A DNA stretch of 64,000 bases from Anisus vortex (lineage: Eukaryota > Mollusca > Gastropoda > Planorbidae): assembly GCA_949126835.1 (NCBI GenBank), contig OX421495.1, positions 4,108,011 to 4,172,010 on the forward strand, given 5' to 3'. The notes beneath the pieces are model-generated. The model worked only from the letters and a program-made list of their open reading frames with translations, ran no database searches and had not been told where the DNA came from. The position numbers and the translations under genes were made by a program. The first letter of the stretch is position 1, and the number at the start of each line of letters is the position of its first letter. Shown here one piece after another: positions 46,586 through 57,424 of this stretch.

Positions 46586-47550
46586 TTTACTGAAAGGTTA
46601 ATAGGGAAGCTGATCAGATGTCAGCCCATCCCCTCAACCAATCCAAACCGGACACATCATTATTTAAAACTCACAGTTTTCAGACAACATAATACTAACG
46701 CCACCTTTAACATGCTCGACAGCCCAATCTCGGAACAACTTATTGAGACGTAATGTTGAGGTTAGGTTTTTCTTGAATCCGATAGTCTAAGTTCTGGTTT
46801 CGTATATTATAAGGAACTTTACAAACAACAAACTAGAATTGTCTAGATGAATGGCATATTCTGTCACCGTTTGATGATCGTAATGGAAAATATTGAAGCA
46901 TTTTGTCATTTTATTATTTTCACAATAAATTGTTGCAAATAGATTTTGTTTAAACACACATATTTTTTTTTACAAGCCTCTGAGCATGTTAAATGAACTT
47001 ATTTAATTTTGATTAACTTGTTAGATTAACATTACATTAACTTTTTACATAAATTTGTTATAGGAATTTGTTATATTAACGTGTTACATTAACTTGTTCC
47101 TTGACTTGTGTGATGAGAAAAGGGGGAAGTGGGGGGGGCGGACATACATTTCAACAAAAAAAAAGATTTCGCAGCATGTAATCTAATATAAAATTTAAAA
47201 TGTTTTCGCTTTGAAATATAAAAAAAATATTCGTGAAGGGGAGAGAGAAAGGTGACAACTCACCAAGAGCCATAATCAAAAAGTGAGGTAATAAACAGAG
47301 TTGTCCGTCCCTTTTCATTTCCTTTAGAAATCTCCCGTACATTGGGAATTCCCATTACTTCAATAGAGAGGGGGGAATGTGTGGGTATTGCATAGAACTT
47401 TGGGAATTTCTCAATGCTCGAGATTATTGCCATGGTACGACGGGAGTGAATATGCAGATAGATAAATAGATAGAAAGACATACAGATGGACGGATGGACG
47501 GACGGACGGACAGGCCTTTTTCTCTCTCTTTCTCCCTCCCTCTCTCTCCC
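46586..47550. other. AT-rich interval, nothing recognised
   Basis: 'gttacattaacttgtt'-like phrases repeat loosely at 47,015-47,105. Short (GGAC)n lies at 47,490-47,510. No gene. Confidence 0.4.
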
Positions 47551-47551
47551 T

Positions 47552-47605
47552 CTCCTGCAATAATCTTTTTGATAGAAGGAACGTCTGTAACATATTACAA
47601 AAAAG
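47552..47605 (+). mobile_element. Very short LINE tail fragment
   Basis: 'cctgcaataatctttttgat' and 'agaaggaacgtctgtaacat' match the last ~50 bp of the tail family only. Confidence 0.45.
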
Positions 47606-47689
47606 CATATGACGCGAACATTTAAAAACAAGACGGTGTAGTAGGCCTTATGTGGTCAAGATAGTAGTCATTGATACAATCAAAGACAG

Positions 47690-47835
47690 TGGTGATTAGT
47701 AGATAGATTGGTAGGTAGATGGTAGTTTGGGTGGTAGGCTGGTAACTGGTACTTGGTAGCCTGGTAGTTTGCAAGGTAGGTGGGTAGGTTGGTGGAGTAG
47801 TGGTGGATATAAAGATTGGTGGGCGAGTTGGTTGG
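47690..47835. repeat. Degenerate (GGTAGNTT)n tract
   Basis: Loose 'ggtaggttggtag' repeats without a stable unit. Confidence 0.5.
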
Positions 47836-48017
47836 TAGATTTCGTGGTGGCCAAAAAGGCTTGGTATGGTTGATAACTTTGTAGTGAATAGACGGACCGG
47901 TCGGCTGACAAGACGTGATGATGGACGGACGGGCGGGACAACCGGATTAATGCACCCATGGGCCTCACCGTCGGTGAAGTGTAGAAACCACCATTAAGCT
48001 TACATCAAGAGCGCAAC

Positions 48018-48022
48018 GGCGG
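48018..48022. repeat. 5-bp target-site duplication, left
   Basis: GGCGG, matched by 55,378-55,382. Confidence 0.85.
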
Positions 48023-49112
48023 TGTAACGCTGTAGCATTTCATAGCTTAGCTGCATTGTTAGGTTGACTAGCATTTAATAGCTTAGTGCATCGTTGGTTG
48101 TCCTAGATAAATATATGTCAGGATTCTGGCTGAATGTAATTTGACATTTGACCTCGTGTCACAGTTTGATTGAAACGTGTGAAAGTATGTTATTTTGCCA
48201 AGGTATCTTTTTAGGATGTTATGTATCATTTGTAATCATTGTAGACCACCCCGTGTGTGTCTTTCTCTTTCACCCACATACACGGTCACATCTACTCGCC
48301 TTTTTGTTGTTGCTTAGATTAGCAATTAGCGATATCCGATCCCACCTTGTATTTTCAAGTTAATTGTCTCTGTATTTACAACAATAGTGTCCTTGTGCCC
48401 ACTGACATGTAACCCGAATCCTCCTTTCTGAGAGGGTGGGTTAGCCCTGAGATAATTGATCCCTCCCCGGTATTTCCATTGCATGCTACACCCACTCCTC
48501 TTATGGTAATGTAAAGACAACTGGGTACTCCCCACCCACCTCCTCCTTACGTGGCACCCTTACCCTTCTTGAATTGATGTAAGTTAATTAGTTTTCCCCC
48601 ACTACCCCTCTAACTAAGTATTCTAAAGATATCTACAGCATCCAATGAATGTACGTTGCTCTCACGTGATTTTAAACACCCAATCTGGTTAAAGGAAATT
48701 CTGGGACCAGCGTGGGTGGAAAAACTATAGTTAGTTGAATTCTTAGCTCCGTGCTGTACACACGTTAAACTCTAGTCTAGAATAGATCTTCTCATCTTGT
48801 ATGTACATTGAATTATTCTATGTGGATTCTGATAATCCTGTTTCCAAGTATATCGACATTTACTCTATCAATAAACTGATCATAATCGCATATATATATA
48901 TGGATTGATATACCAAACCTGAATCTTTTGAGTCACTTACACTTACAGTGTTGTTCCTGTTGTGTTGCCTTAACTAAGGCGTATCAAATAAAAATTTGTA
49001 AGAGTTCAAGAATAGCTGTGATAGCCATCAAACTAGACAACAAGCCAAGGGTGTAAGACACAATTCCACCTCACTTTGTGATAACGGGTAAATCTACAAC
49101 TACTTTGTCACA
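48023..49112 (+). repeat. 5' LTR (1,090 bp)
   Basis: Bounded by TG...CA. It starts with an imperfect ~35-bp doublet ('agcatttcatagcttagctg' / 'agcatttaatagcttagtgc'). A (TA)n box at 48,890-48,902 lies ~90 bp before AATAAA at 48,987-48,992. Another AATAAA is at 48,870-48,875. This gives a plausible promoter and poly(A) layout. Small ORFs inside are not genes. Confidence 0.95.
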
Positions 49113-49116
49113 TATA

Positions 49117-49134
49117 TGGAGAGCTCGTGTCCGG
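49117..49134 (+). other. Possible primer-binding site
   Basis: 'tggagagctcgtgtccgg' starts 4 bp after the LTR with the TGG expected opposite a tRNA CCA end. I cannot match it to a specific tRNA. Confidence 0.25.
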
Positions 49135-49384
49135 GATTTTGAACTAGACTCGGAGCCTGTCACAGTCTACCTTTGCTCTTGCTGGGGGCTCGTTTTCGCC
49201 ATAAACACCAAGTCAACACAAAACAACCTAAGAAGCAGACCAGTCAACCAATTGACCACCCATACCTTGTATCCACTTTGTACACAAGGAATATCGCTGT
49301 CAAATTAGCCTAAACTGTCAACTTAGCCTGCACGTACACGCTGCAGAGAATATATGCCTGACCACACCTGCCACTGTTGCTGAC

Positions 49385-49530
49385 ACCCGCCTTACCGGAC
49401 ACCGTAGACGACACGTGCCATACCAGGCGTACCTTAACTTACTAGTCACCGTAGACGACCCGTGCCATACCAGGCGTGCCTTACCAGTCACCGTAGACGA
49501 CGCGTGCCATACCAGACGTGCATTAATCAA
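49385..49530. repeat. Leader tandem repeat, ~3 copies
   Basis: 'caccgtagacgac.cgtgcc' followed by 'ataccaggcgtaccttaa'-type sequence repeats three to four times in the untranslated leader. Confidence 0.75.
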
Positions 49531-49711
49531 CGCAAAACGTCCAGTCTCCACTGAAGTCCACAAGTACACAAATAAACAATTGACATTAGTTTATATTAGT
49601 GTGTGTGTGAAATTGTGATTTCTTATTTCAATAAAGCGCCAGGGGTAAGTGTCTTTTACATTTTTGCTAGAATTGTCATATATTTTCTAGAGTCAACCAA
49701 TTTATACAATA

Positions 49712-52700
49712 ATGGCCGACATTGTTAATATCAAACGCATTGCACGCGAGGAAGCTGAGTTAGCACAATTAACTGGGACAAATCTTTTAGAATATATACA
49801 GCAACAGGTAGCAGAATATAGGGAAGCCGAAAAAATTAGATTAGCAGCAGAGAATAGAAATAAAGAATTAGAAGTAGAAAAGAACAGAATAGATGCGGAA
49901 AACAGAAATAAAGAAATAGAGAAAGAAGTAAAATTAGCACAAATTGAGGCTGACAAAATGGTTCAATTGAAACAAGCAGAGATGACAGGGCCAGGAATAT
50001 CCATTTCCAACTCTCCCACCCCTCTGTCTTCAAATGACCAAACAAATGACATATCTAACCCCTCCTCCTTTTACTTCACTCCGGATGTCTTTGACCATAA
50101 GATAGAGACAATAGACATTTATATAAGTAGGTTTGAAGAATTAGCAGAGTACCACCATGTTCCAAAGGAAGCATGGTTGAGACATTTAGTGCAATCTTTA
50201 AGGGGACAAGCATATGATGTATATGACAGACTTCCCTCATCAGACAGTGACTCGTATGAAGCGCTGAAAAATGCCTTACTGATAAAGTATGAGCTGACTG
50301 CAAAGGCATATAACAAACGGTTCAGAGACTCTCGACTTGGAGACGGCGAGACCTATGCACAATTCGCAGACAGACTGATGGCTTACTTACTCAAATGGGT
50401 GAATCTCTCACACTGTGAGAAAACTTTTCAAGGGTTGGCTGATTTAGTTTTAGCCGAACAAATACGGCAAAACCTCCCTTACAAGATGAGAATCTTTCTA
50501 GACGAACAAGGGGTGACTAATATTGCAAATTTAGTGGAGCTTGCAGACCGTTATGCTGCAGCCCACAAGGAAGAATATAGTACGGTAGCACCTCGCCCCC
50601 GAAATGATAGGCCTTATGCAGGGCGTCCATTTGGGCACCTAGACAAACGAAATCAAACAATGCGCCCTTCAACAAACTCCAATGCAAACCAACACCCCCG
50701 CCCCTACTCGCAAACGAATGGGAGAGCGTCCCAACCCCACGGGCATTGGGAAGGCACCCATCGAAATCCCACTTCTTTTAGTCACAGTGACAAGAGACGA
50801 GACGGCCACGCGCCCACTCACTCTTTTGCCTCTATTGCGGTAAATTCCATACCCGCGGATATGGACACCACAAAAGCAAACTCTGTTGACTGTAGAGACC
50901 CTTTCCCCGTAAGTCACAATGGTCCTAAAGAGACAGACACAATTGAATTGAATGGGAGACCAGCCATTTGTTTATATGACACAGGCTGTGGTTTCGAGGC
51001 CATTGTTTATGAGGCCAGGATACGCCCCTGCGACCTCACTGGAGAACACATTGATATTAGGGGCCCCTCTCTTTCAGCCCCAATACAAAGACTTCCTATA
51101 GCGCGAATCCAGATCAACTCCCCATACGTACGTGGCACGATTAATGCCGCTGTGATGAAAGACCCTGCATATGATATCATATTAGGTTGCAAATATGTTT
51201 TCCTAGGAACGCCAGAGGCTCCTATAATTATGGCCCCCGTTGTCACCCGGGCGCACCCTGAGAATGGCGGCAAAAGGGCAGTGCCTATTCCCTCCAATAT
51301 AGAATTTATCAAAGCACAAAAGGAAGACCCCTCCTTAAAATCACTGCTAGCAAAAGCAGGAGCTAACATATGTAAGCCGGGAAAACCGCATTATTTTTTT
51401 AAGTCCAAAGTGTTATACCGACAACCCCATGAAAATGAAAGTGAAAAAACCCAGGTAGTGGTCCCCTCATCCTTCCGCACCCAGGTAATGGAGACCGCCC
51501 ATGACTCATCAATGGGAGCTCACCAGGGGCAGACCTCAACTGTCCAAAAGGTCAAGTACTATTACTTCTGGCCGGGCATGGATGGTGATATCAAGAGATT
51601 TGTATCGTCTTGTCACCAATGCCAAGTCACTGCACGAAAACACCTCACTCCACCAGTACCACTTGGTCAGACCCCAGTGGTGGACACTCCATTTCAACGG
51701 GTGTCTGTGGATATATTAGGTCCCCTCTCTCGGACGCGAAAGAGGAATGCATATATACTGTGTGTAGTGTGCCAGTCGACAAAGTGGCCAGAGGCGGTAG
51801 CACTGCCTAGCATAGATTCAAAACACGTGGCAGAAGCACTGTTTACAATCTTTACTAGAATTGGCTTCCCAGAGGTTCTCCTATCAGACAACGGTACTCA
51901 GTTTACCGGTACTCTGATGAAAGAAGTGTTGCAATTATTGAACACACGGCATCTCCGTTCCTCCCCTTACCATCCACAAGCCAATGGACTTGTAGAAAGG
52001 TTCAACAAGACCCTAATTGATATGCTAAAGAAAATTGCACACGGCGACCCCAGTGAATGGGACACCTACATACCTGCCGCTCTGTACTCCTACCGTACAA
52101 CCCCACACTCAAGCCTAGGTTACTCTCCTTATGAGGTCATATACGGAGCACAACCCCGTGGTCCCCTTGAAATCCTCCGTCGCTCTTGGACCAAAGAAAA
52201 TCCTCATAATGAAGAGAAAACTGTACACACCTATGTACAACATTTAAAGGACCGTTTAGAATGCGTCAGAAAGATTGCAAAAGCGAATCTGATAAAAGCC
52301 CGACAAAAACAGGCAAAACATTATAACCGCCGGGTGAAAGAACGTACTCTAGCTCCAGGGGATAAGGTTTTGTTATTGCTCCCCTCCTCCCAAAATAAAC
52401 TACAAATCATGTGGAAGGGACCCTATGTTGTCACCTCACAAATCTCTCCAACCAACTATAGGATTAAAGTTGGAACTAGGGAGAAAATGTATCACATAAA
52501 TCTTCTAAAGCGGTACTTGGAACGCCCTCCCGCTGACATTCCCCTATTAGCATTGGCCATGGCTGAAGAAACTGTACCCGACAACACACTCACCGCATTC
52601 CCCCTGAAAACAAAAGAGTCGGTAGCTGATGTGATCACGGGACCTAAGCTGAGTCCCGACCAAACTTGTCAAGCACGCTCCCTGCTAAATAAATTCGCCG

Positions 52701-54085
52701 ACGTGTTGACAGATAAACCGGGTCGAACTAATTTGGAAACATTTTCTATGAAACTGTCTGACTCCACCCCCATCCGCGTAAAGCCATATCCCATTCCCCA
52801 CGCTAAGGCAAAATTAGTAGAGGAAGAAATAGAGACACTGTTAGAGCAAAACATTATAGCTCCCTCCACTTCCCCGTACAACGCCCCGATTGTACTGGTT
52901 AAAAAGACAGACGGTTCTCATCGCATGTGTATTGACTTCCGGAGGTTAAACACTGTAGCTGAATTCCAGTCTGAGCCTATGCCTGATCCAAATACCCTGT
53001 TCGCCAACTTGGGAAAAGCCTGTTTCTTTTCCAAGTTTGATTTAAGCAAGGGATACTATCAAATAGAAGTAATTGAAAGTTGCCGCCCATATCTAGCTTT
53101 TAGCACACCCCAAGGGCATTTTGAATTTCAAACAGTCCCCTTTGGTCTGAATAACTCATCATGTGTGTTCACGCGCATGATGAGAAAGCTTTTACAGCCT
53201 ATCCAAAGACCTGGTCTGTCAAATTTTATAGATGACATCCTGGTTGCCACAGAAACTTGGGATGAGCATTTAGAAATAATTGAGTTACTGCTAAACCGCC
53301 TGCGCGAGACTGGTCTCACGGCCCGTCCCTCCAAATGCCTAATAGGCTATGAAAGATTAAAATTCCTAGGTCACATGGTGGAATGTCACCACCTTATGCC
53401 TGATGAGGAAAAGATTGCAAAACTTAGGGATGCCCCAAGACCTACCAATAAGTCGGGGGTAAGATCATTCCTCGGTCTTTGTGCCTATTACCAAAAGTTT
53501 GTACCGATGTATAATGCAATAGCCGCCCCCTTGTCCGATCTCACTAAAAAGGGACAGCCAGAAAATGTAGTATGGAGCAATGAGTGTGAGCAAGCCTTCA
53601 GACAGTTAAAAAATGTGCTTACGGACAAACCTATCCTGCGCCTACCAGACTTAGAACAACCATTTGTTGTTAGGACTGACGCCAGCTTGGCTGGATTAGG
53701 ATCAGTTTTAATGCAAAAAGACCCTGACCATAATGACCAACTTTTCCCCATTGCATATGCCAGTAGAAAATTGTCAAAGGCAGAAAAGAATTACCCTCCC
53801 ATAGAGTTAGAATGTTTGGCTTTGGTTTGGGGGATTGAAAAGTTTCAAGTGTATCTATATGGGAGACAGTTCACCTTGCAGACCGACCATCGCCCTTTGA
53901 CATTTCTTTCATCTTCTAAAGAACTCAATCGCAGATTGATGCGCCACTCTTTGACATTGTCTCAGTACTCTTTCCGAATTGAATATATTCCTGGCCCATC
54001 CAACTGCATATCTGATTTTCTTAGCAGACACCCTGCATCAGCCGCAACAACCAAAGTTGTATCAGAAACAAATAGTCCTGATTAA
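49712..54085 (+). CDS. Gag-protease-integrase-RT-RNase H polyprotein
   Basis: 1,457 codons in one frame. Residues ~25-90: charged coiled-coil region. ~115-285: Gag capsid-like region. 290-400: basic, Pro/His/Asn-rich linker without a CCHC knuckle. Protease: 'LYDTGCG' (D423-T424-G425) and later 'IILG'. Integrase: H597/H604 with C634/C637 zinc site, catalytic D667, D726 and E762 (35 residues between the last two), then a GPY/F module ('WKGPYVV', ~904). RT: D1110 in 'FDLSKGYYQI' and the 'FIDD' box D1174-D1175. RNase H: D1323 in 'RTDASLAG' and 'TDHRPL'. All catalytic residues are present and no stop or frameshift interrupts it. Start chosen at the first ATG after the leader. Role: virus-like particle formation, reverse transcription and integration. 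RT box variants 'FIDD' and 'FGLNNSSCVF' are atypical. Confidence 0.95.
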   Translation: MADIVNIKRIAREEAELAQLTGTNLLEYIQQQVAEYREAEKIRLAAENRNKELEVEKNRIDAENRNKEIEKEVKLAQIEADKMVQLKQAEMTGPGISISNSPTPLSSNDQTNDISNPSSFYFTPDVFDHKIETIDIYISRFEELAEYHHVPKEAWLRHLVQSLRGQAYDVYDRLPSSDSDSYEALKNALLIKYELTAKAYNKRFRDSRLGDGETYAQFADRLMAYLLKWVNLSHCEKTFQGLADLVLAEQIRQNLPYKMRIFLDEQGVTNIANLVELADRYAAAHKEEYSTVAPRPRNDRPYAGRPFGHLDKRNQTMRPSTNSNANQHPRPYSQTNGRASQPHGHWEGTHRNPTSFSHSDKRRDGHAPTHSFASIAVNSIPADMDTTKANSVDCRDPFPVSHNGPKETDTIELNGRPAICLYDTGCGFEAIVYEARIRPCDLTGEHIDIRGPSLSAPIQRLPIARIQINSPYVRGTINAAVMKDPAYDIILGCKYVFLGTPEAPIIMAPVVTRAHPENGGKRAVPIPSNIEFIKAQKEDPSLKSLLAKAGANICKPGKPHYFFKSKVLYRQPHENESEKTQVVVPSSFRTQVMETAHDSSMGAHQGQTSTVQKVKYYYFWPGMDGDIKRFVSSCHQCQVTARKHLTPPVPLGQTPVVDTPFQRVSVDILGPLSRTRKRNAYILCVVCQSTKWPEAVALPSIDSKHVAEALFTIFTRIGFPEVLLSDNGTQFTGTLMKEVLQLLNTRHLRSSPYHPQANGLVERFNKTLIDMLKKIAHGDPSEWDTYIPAALYSYRTTPHSSLGYSPYEVIYGAQPRGPLEILRRSWTKENPHNEEKTVHTYVQHLKDRLECVRKIAKANLIKARQKQAKHYNRRVKERTLAPGDKVLLLLPSSQNKLQIMWKGPYVVTSQISPTNYRIKVGTREKMYHINLLKRYLERPPADIPLLALAMAEETVPDNTLTAFPLKTKESVADVITGPKLSPDQTCQARSLLNKFADVLTDKPGRTNLETFSMKLSDSTPIRVKPYPIPHAKAKLVEEEIETLLEQNIIAPSTSPYNAPIVLVKKTDGSHRMCIDFRRLNTVAEFQSEPMPDPNTLFANLGKACFFSKFDLSKGYYQIEVIESCRPYLAFSTPQGHFEFQTVPFGLNNSSCVFTRMMRKLLQPIQRPGLSNFIDDILVATETWDEHLEIIELLLNRLRETGLTARPSKCLIGYERLKFLGHMVECHHLMPDEEKIAKLRDAPRPTNKSGVRSFLGLCAYYQKFVPMYNAIAAPLSDLTKKGQPENVVWSNECEQAFRQLKNVLTDKPILRLPDLEQPFVVRTDASLAGLGSVLMQKDPDHNDQLFPIAYASRKLSKAEKNYPPIELECLALVWGIEKFQVYLYGRQFTLQTDHRPLTFLSSSKELNRRLMRHSLTLSQYSFRIEYIPGPSNCISDFLSRHPASAATTKVVSETNSPD

Positions 54086-54270
54086 ATCATAAAAGGCATA
54101 CAGTATATGGACCACTGGTGCTACGAATAACTGCAGTAATTCCATTACCAAAAATGATTTATTTTTTTTTACTTCATTACGCTTACATATATAACACTAT
54201 AATCACGCAGATAAACACGGTATTCAAGCCTAATTACTATTAGAATTCGCTACATATATAGCTAATTCTT

Positions 54271-54287
54271 CAAAGTGTGGGGATATA
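54271..54287 (+). other. Polypurine tract next to 3' LTR
   Basis: 'caaagtgtggggatata' immediately precedes TGTAACG. This is the expected position for plus-strand priming, although the run is short and interrupted. Confidence 0.55.
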
Positions 54288-55377
54288 TGTAACGCTGTAG
54301 CATTTCATAGCTTAGCTGCATTGTTAGGTTGACTAGCATTTAATAGCTTAGTGCATCGTTGGTTGTCCTAGATAAATATATGTCAGGATTCTGGCTGAAT
54401 GTAATTTGACATTTGACCTCGTGTCACAGTTTGATTGAAACGTGTGAAAGTATGTTATTTTGCCAAGGTATCTTTTTAGGATGTTATGTATCATTTGTAA
54501 TCATTGTAGACCACCCCGTGTGTGTCTTTCTCTTTCACCCACATACACGGTCACATCTACTCGCCTTTTTGTTGTTGCTTAGATTAGCAATTAGCGATAT
54601 CCGATCCCACCTTGTATTTTCAAGTTAATTGTCTCTGTATTTACAACAATAGTGTCCTTGTGCCCACTGACATGTAACCCGAATCCTCCTTTCTGAGAGG
54701 GTGGGTTAGCCCTGAGATAATTGATCCCTCCCCGGTATTTCCATTGCATGCTACACCCACTCCTCTTATGGTAATGTAAAGACAACTGGGTACTCCCCAC
54801 CCACCTCCTCCTTACGTGGCACCCTTACCCTTCTTGAATTGATGTAAGTTAATTAGTTTTCCCCCACTACCCCTCTAACTAAGTATTCTAAAGATATCTA
54901 CAGCATCCAATGAATGTACGTTGCTCTCACGTGATTTTAAACACCCAATCTGGTTAAAGGAAATTCTGGGACCAGCGTGGGTGGAAAAACTATAGTTAGT
55001 TGAATTCTTAGCTCCGTGCTGTACACACGTTAAACTCTAGTCTAGAATAGATCTTCTCATCTTGTATGTACATTGAATTATTCTATGTGGATTCTGATAA
55101 TCCTGTTTCCAAGTATATCGACATTTACTCTATCAATAAACTGATCATAATCGCATATATATATATGGATTGATATACCAAACCTGAATCTTTTGAGTCA
55201 CTTACACTTACAGTGTTGTTCCTGTTGTGTTGCCTTAACTAAGGCGTATCAAATAAAAATTTGTAAGAGTTCAAGAATAGCTGTGATAGCCATCAAACTA
55301 GACAACAAGCCAAGGGTGTAAGACACAATTCCACCTCACTTTGTGATAACGGGTAAATCTACAACTACTTTGTCACA
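54288..55377 (+). repeat. 3' LTR (1,090 bp)
   Basis: Same length as the 5' LTR, and every block I compared is identical. Ends TTGTCACA before GGCGG. Confidence 0.95.
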
Positions 55378-55382
55378 GGCGG
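55378..55382. repeat. 5-bp target-site duplication, right
   Basis: GGCGG, the partner of 48,018-48,022. Confidence 0.85.
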
Positions 55383-56200
55383 GCTCTCGCGTGAGGGGGA
55401 CAGCCCCTGCCATGAGTTGAGTGCCCTCGCTCTCACTTGCATCCAAGAGGCCGAAATGAGTGCAGCAGTCCCGCCTCAGCCCCGCCATGGTGCCTGCATG
55501 CCCATACCTATAGTATGGGATCTGCGCTACCGGGCGACATTGCAGGTATACGGGCGAGCCACCACGATAATGATCCGAAGGTACTTCTGCAGTTGGAAAA
55601 AAGTGTGCATTTGGAAAAAATTGTGCATTTGGATGCGGAAATCTTACCCTAAGTTACACGGCACGCCGATAGAGCGGAACCGGACAGAACCTTGCTCCCC
55701 CCTCCCTTTGGTACACCCCTGAACCTCGTTACTCCCTGGACATAAGAGCCGGAAGTCTCGTCTGTTGTTTTTTTAGGCAATTATAGCAATGGATGTACGG
55801 GTGGACGAATGGCAACGAGCATATAACTAGATATATCAAACACTCTATAAAGACTTCGGGAAAGTTCGTGATTCCGCGACATAAGCAACGCGTCCAACCA
55901 ACAACCACAATCACCACAAACATCATAACAGCTTTCTTCCGTGCATACGCCCCATTTTGTGAGTTCCAGATTAAACACACAAAAAACACAGCATTAAGTC
56001 GCTAAAGTGCAAGGCTATAAGCCCATCACGTGTTCTGCATTATACAACAATCGTGTGGATAGATTGCAATTATTTCGCTCGTTGACACAGACCCTCGCAG
56101 ACCCTCGCAGACTACTGTGTGCAACTGTAAACAACTAATTGCACAACAACTTTAAACTAAAAGCGTGAACATTACTGTGACGTGTAATAAGATTCGGTTG
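55383..56200. other. GC-richer flank, nothing recognised
   Basis: About 55,383-55,740 is richer in G+C than its surroundings and has a 101-codon plus ORF without known motifs. It may be an unrecognised repeat or exon remnant, but I cannot support a gene. Confidence 0.4.
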
Positions 56201-56203
56201 TTT

Positions 56204-56605
56204 AGCAAACCTATAGATGTACATACAGCAAACCTATAGATGTACATACAGCCAACCTATAGATGTACATACAGCAAACCTATAGATGTACATACAGCAA
56301 ACCTATAGATGTACATACAGCAAACCTATAGATGTGTATACAGCAAACCTATAGATGTACATACAGCAAACCTATAGATGTACATACAGCAAACCTATAT
56401 ATGTGCATACAGCAAACCTATAGATGTCCATACAACAAACCTATAGATGTACATACAGCAAACCTATAGATGTAAATACAGCAAACCTATAGATGTACAT
56501 ACAGCAAACCTATAGATGTACATACAACAAACCTATAGATGTACATACAGCAAACCTATAGATGTACATACAACAAACCTATAGATGTACATACATCAAA
56601 CCTAT
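56204..56605. repeat. 23-bp minisatellite, ~17 copies
   Basis: Unit 'cagcaaacctatagatgtac' plus 'ata', with variants 'gccaac', 'caacaa', 'gtgtat' and 'gtccat'. Confidence 0.95.
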
Positions 56606-56811
56606 TTTCATATCGCAATAACACATTGCGAGATAACTCGTTTCATATGTATGTAATAAAGCTGGCAATGGGTGGTTTTTATTTCTATGTTGTTATGTGT
56701 TGTTTTTGTGTGTGTTTTTTTATACTCTTGTTTGTTGTTGTTTTTTTTGGGCTGTTTTTGTGGAAAGCCAAAGATACACACGGTTTTAAACGTAAATCTG
56801 ATTTTCTTCTT

Positions 56812-57050
56812 TGGGAAAGTCCCGGGTTCGAATCCTGGTTAAGGCTATGGATTTGTTCCCGGGACTAGGGGGTGTCCTTCCCGGATCTGGAGGGTGTCCC
56901 CTTGAGTCTATCCAACTCTGATGGGCATCTGCCATTAGTTGGTGGTCAAATAAAGGCGGCTGGCCATTGTGCTGGCCACACAATCCCCTAGTAAGCCGTG
57001 GGCCAAAGAAACTGGTGAACGCTGATTCGCCTGCCCTACGAATCAATTTC
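56812..57050 (+). mobile_element. tRNA-derived SINE, copy 7
   Basis: The B box 'gggttcgaatcctgg' is perfect, but the A-box side is missing or replaced by 'ctttgggaaagtcc'. The body carries 'aactctgatgggcatctgcc' and 'ccacacaatcccctagtaag'. An internal ~20-bp doubling of 'gggtgtcc..cccggatctgg' is present. Confidence 0.8.
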
Positions 57051-57275
57051 AGATTGGACTACTAGCGTATGCGTGTGGCTTTTTATGTGTTTGTTTATTT
57101 ATTTTTCTTCCAGTTAGTAATCAATACACATAAATACACGTCTGTGACATACAACAGCCATCTCATACACAGTTCAAGTTGATCAAGTTGTCACAAACAT
57201 GAATATTCATATCATCACAACAAGTAGATCTGTAATTGATAATTGTTAACTGTAACAATTTCTTCTTCTCCCACT
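57051..57275. other. Intergenic, nothing recognised
   Basis: No gene or repeat recognised. Confidence 0.4.
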
Positions 57276-57373
57276 CCCAGCGGGCACACCACGTCGTATC
57301 GACAGAGAATAAAACGTGGTTTTAACGTGTTTTCGTGGTTTCCACGTCGATATGACGTGGTGTGCCCGGTGGG
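57276..57373. mobile_element. 98-bp palindromic MITE, copy 1
   Basis: The left end is CCCAGCGGGCACACCACGTC. The right end is the near-perfect inverse (one G for C change, 'ggtggg'). The 2-bp flanks are CT on both sides. Almost the whole element folds into one hairpin. Confidence 0.75.
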
Positions 57374-57424
57374 CTCTTAGTGCAGTTTTTACTTTCATCC
57401 ACTCTCTCTCTATTTCTCACTTTC

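Larger units (their letters stand above)
48018..55382 (+). mobile_element. Complete Ty3/gypsy-type LTR retrotransposon, Gmr1-like
   Basis: Full unit: target duplication GGCGG (48,018-48,022 and 55,378-55,382), 1,090-bp LTRs starting TGTAACG and ending TTGTCACA, a 599-bp leader, one long ORF (49,712-54,085), a 202-bp tail and a purine-rich tract next to the 3' LTR. The two LTRs look identical, so insertion is recent. Domain order Gag-PR-IN-RT-RH is unusual for Ty3/gypsy and defines the Gmr1-like group described from cod and other deuterostomes. No envelope gene. Confidence 0.95.

Noticed and set aside
48148..48535. ORFs of 69-71 codons inside the LTRs
   Set aside because: They occur identically in both LTRs and have no motif, so they are part of the LTR sequence.
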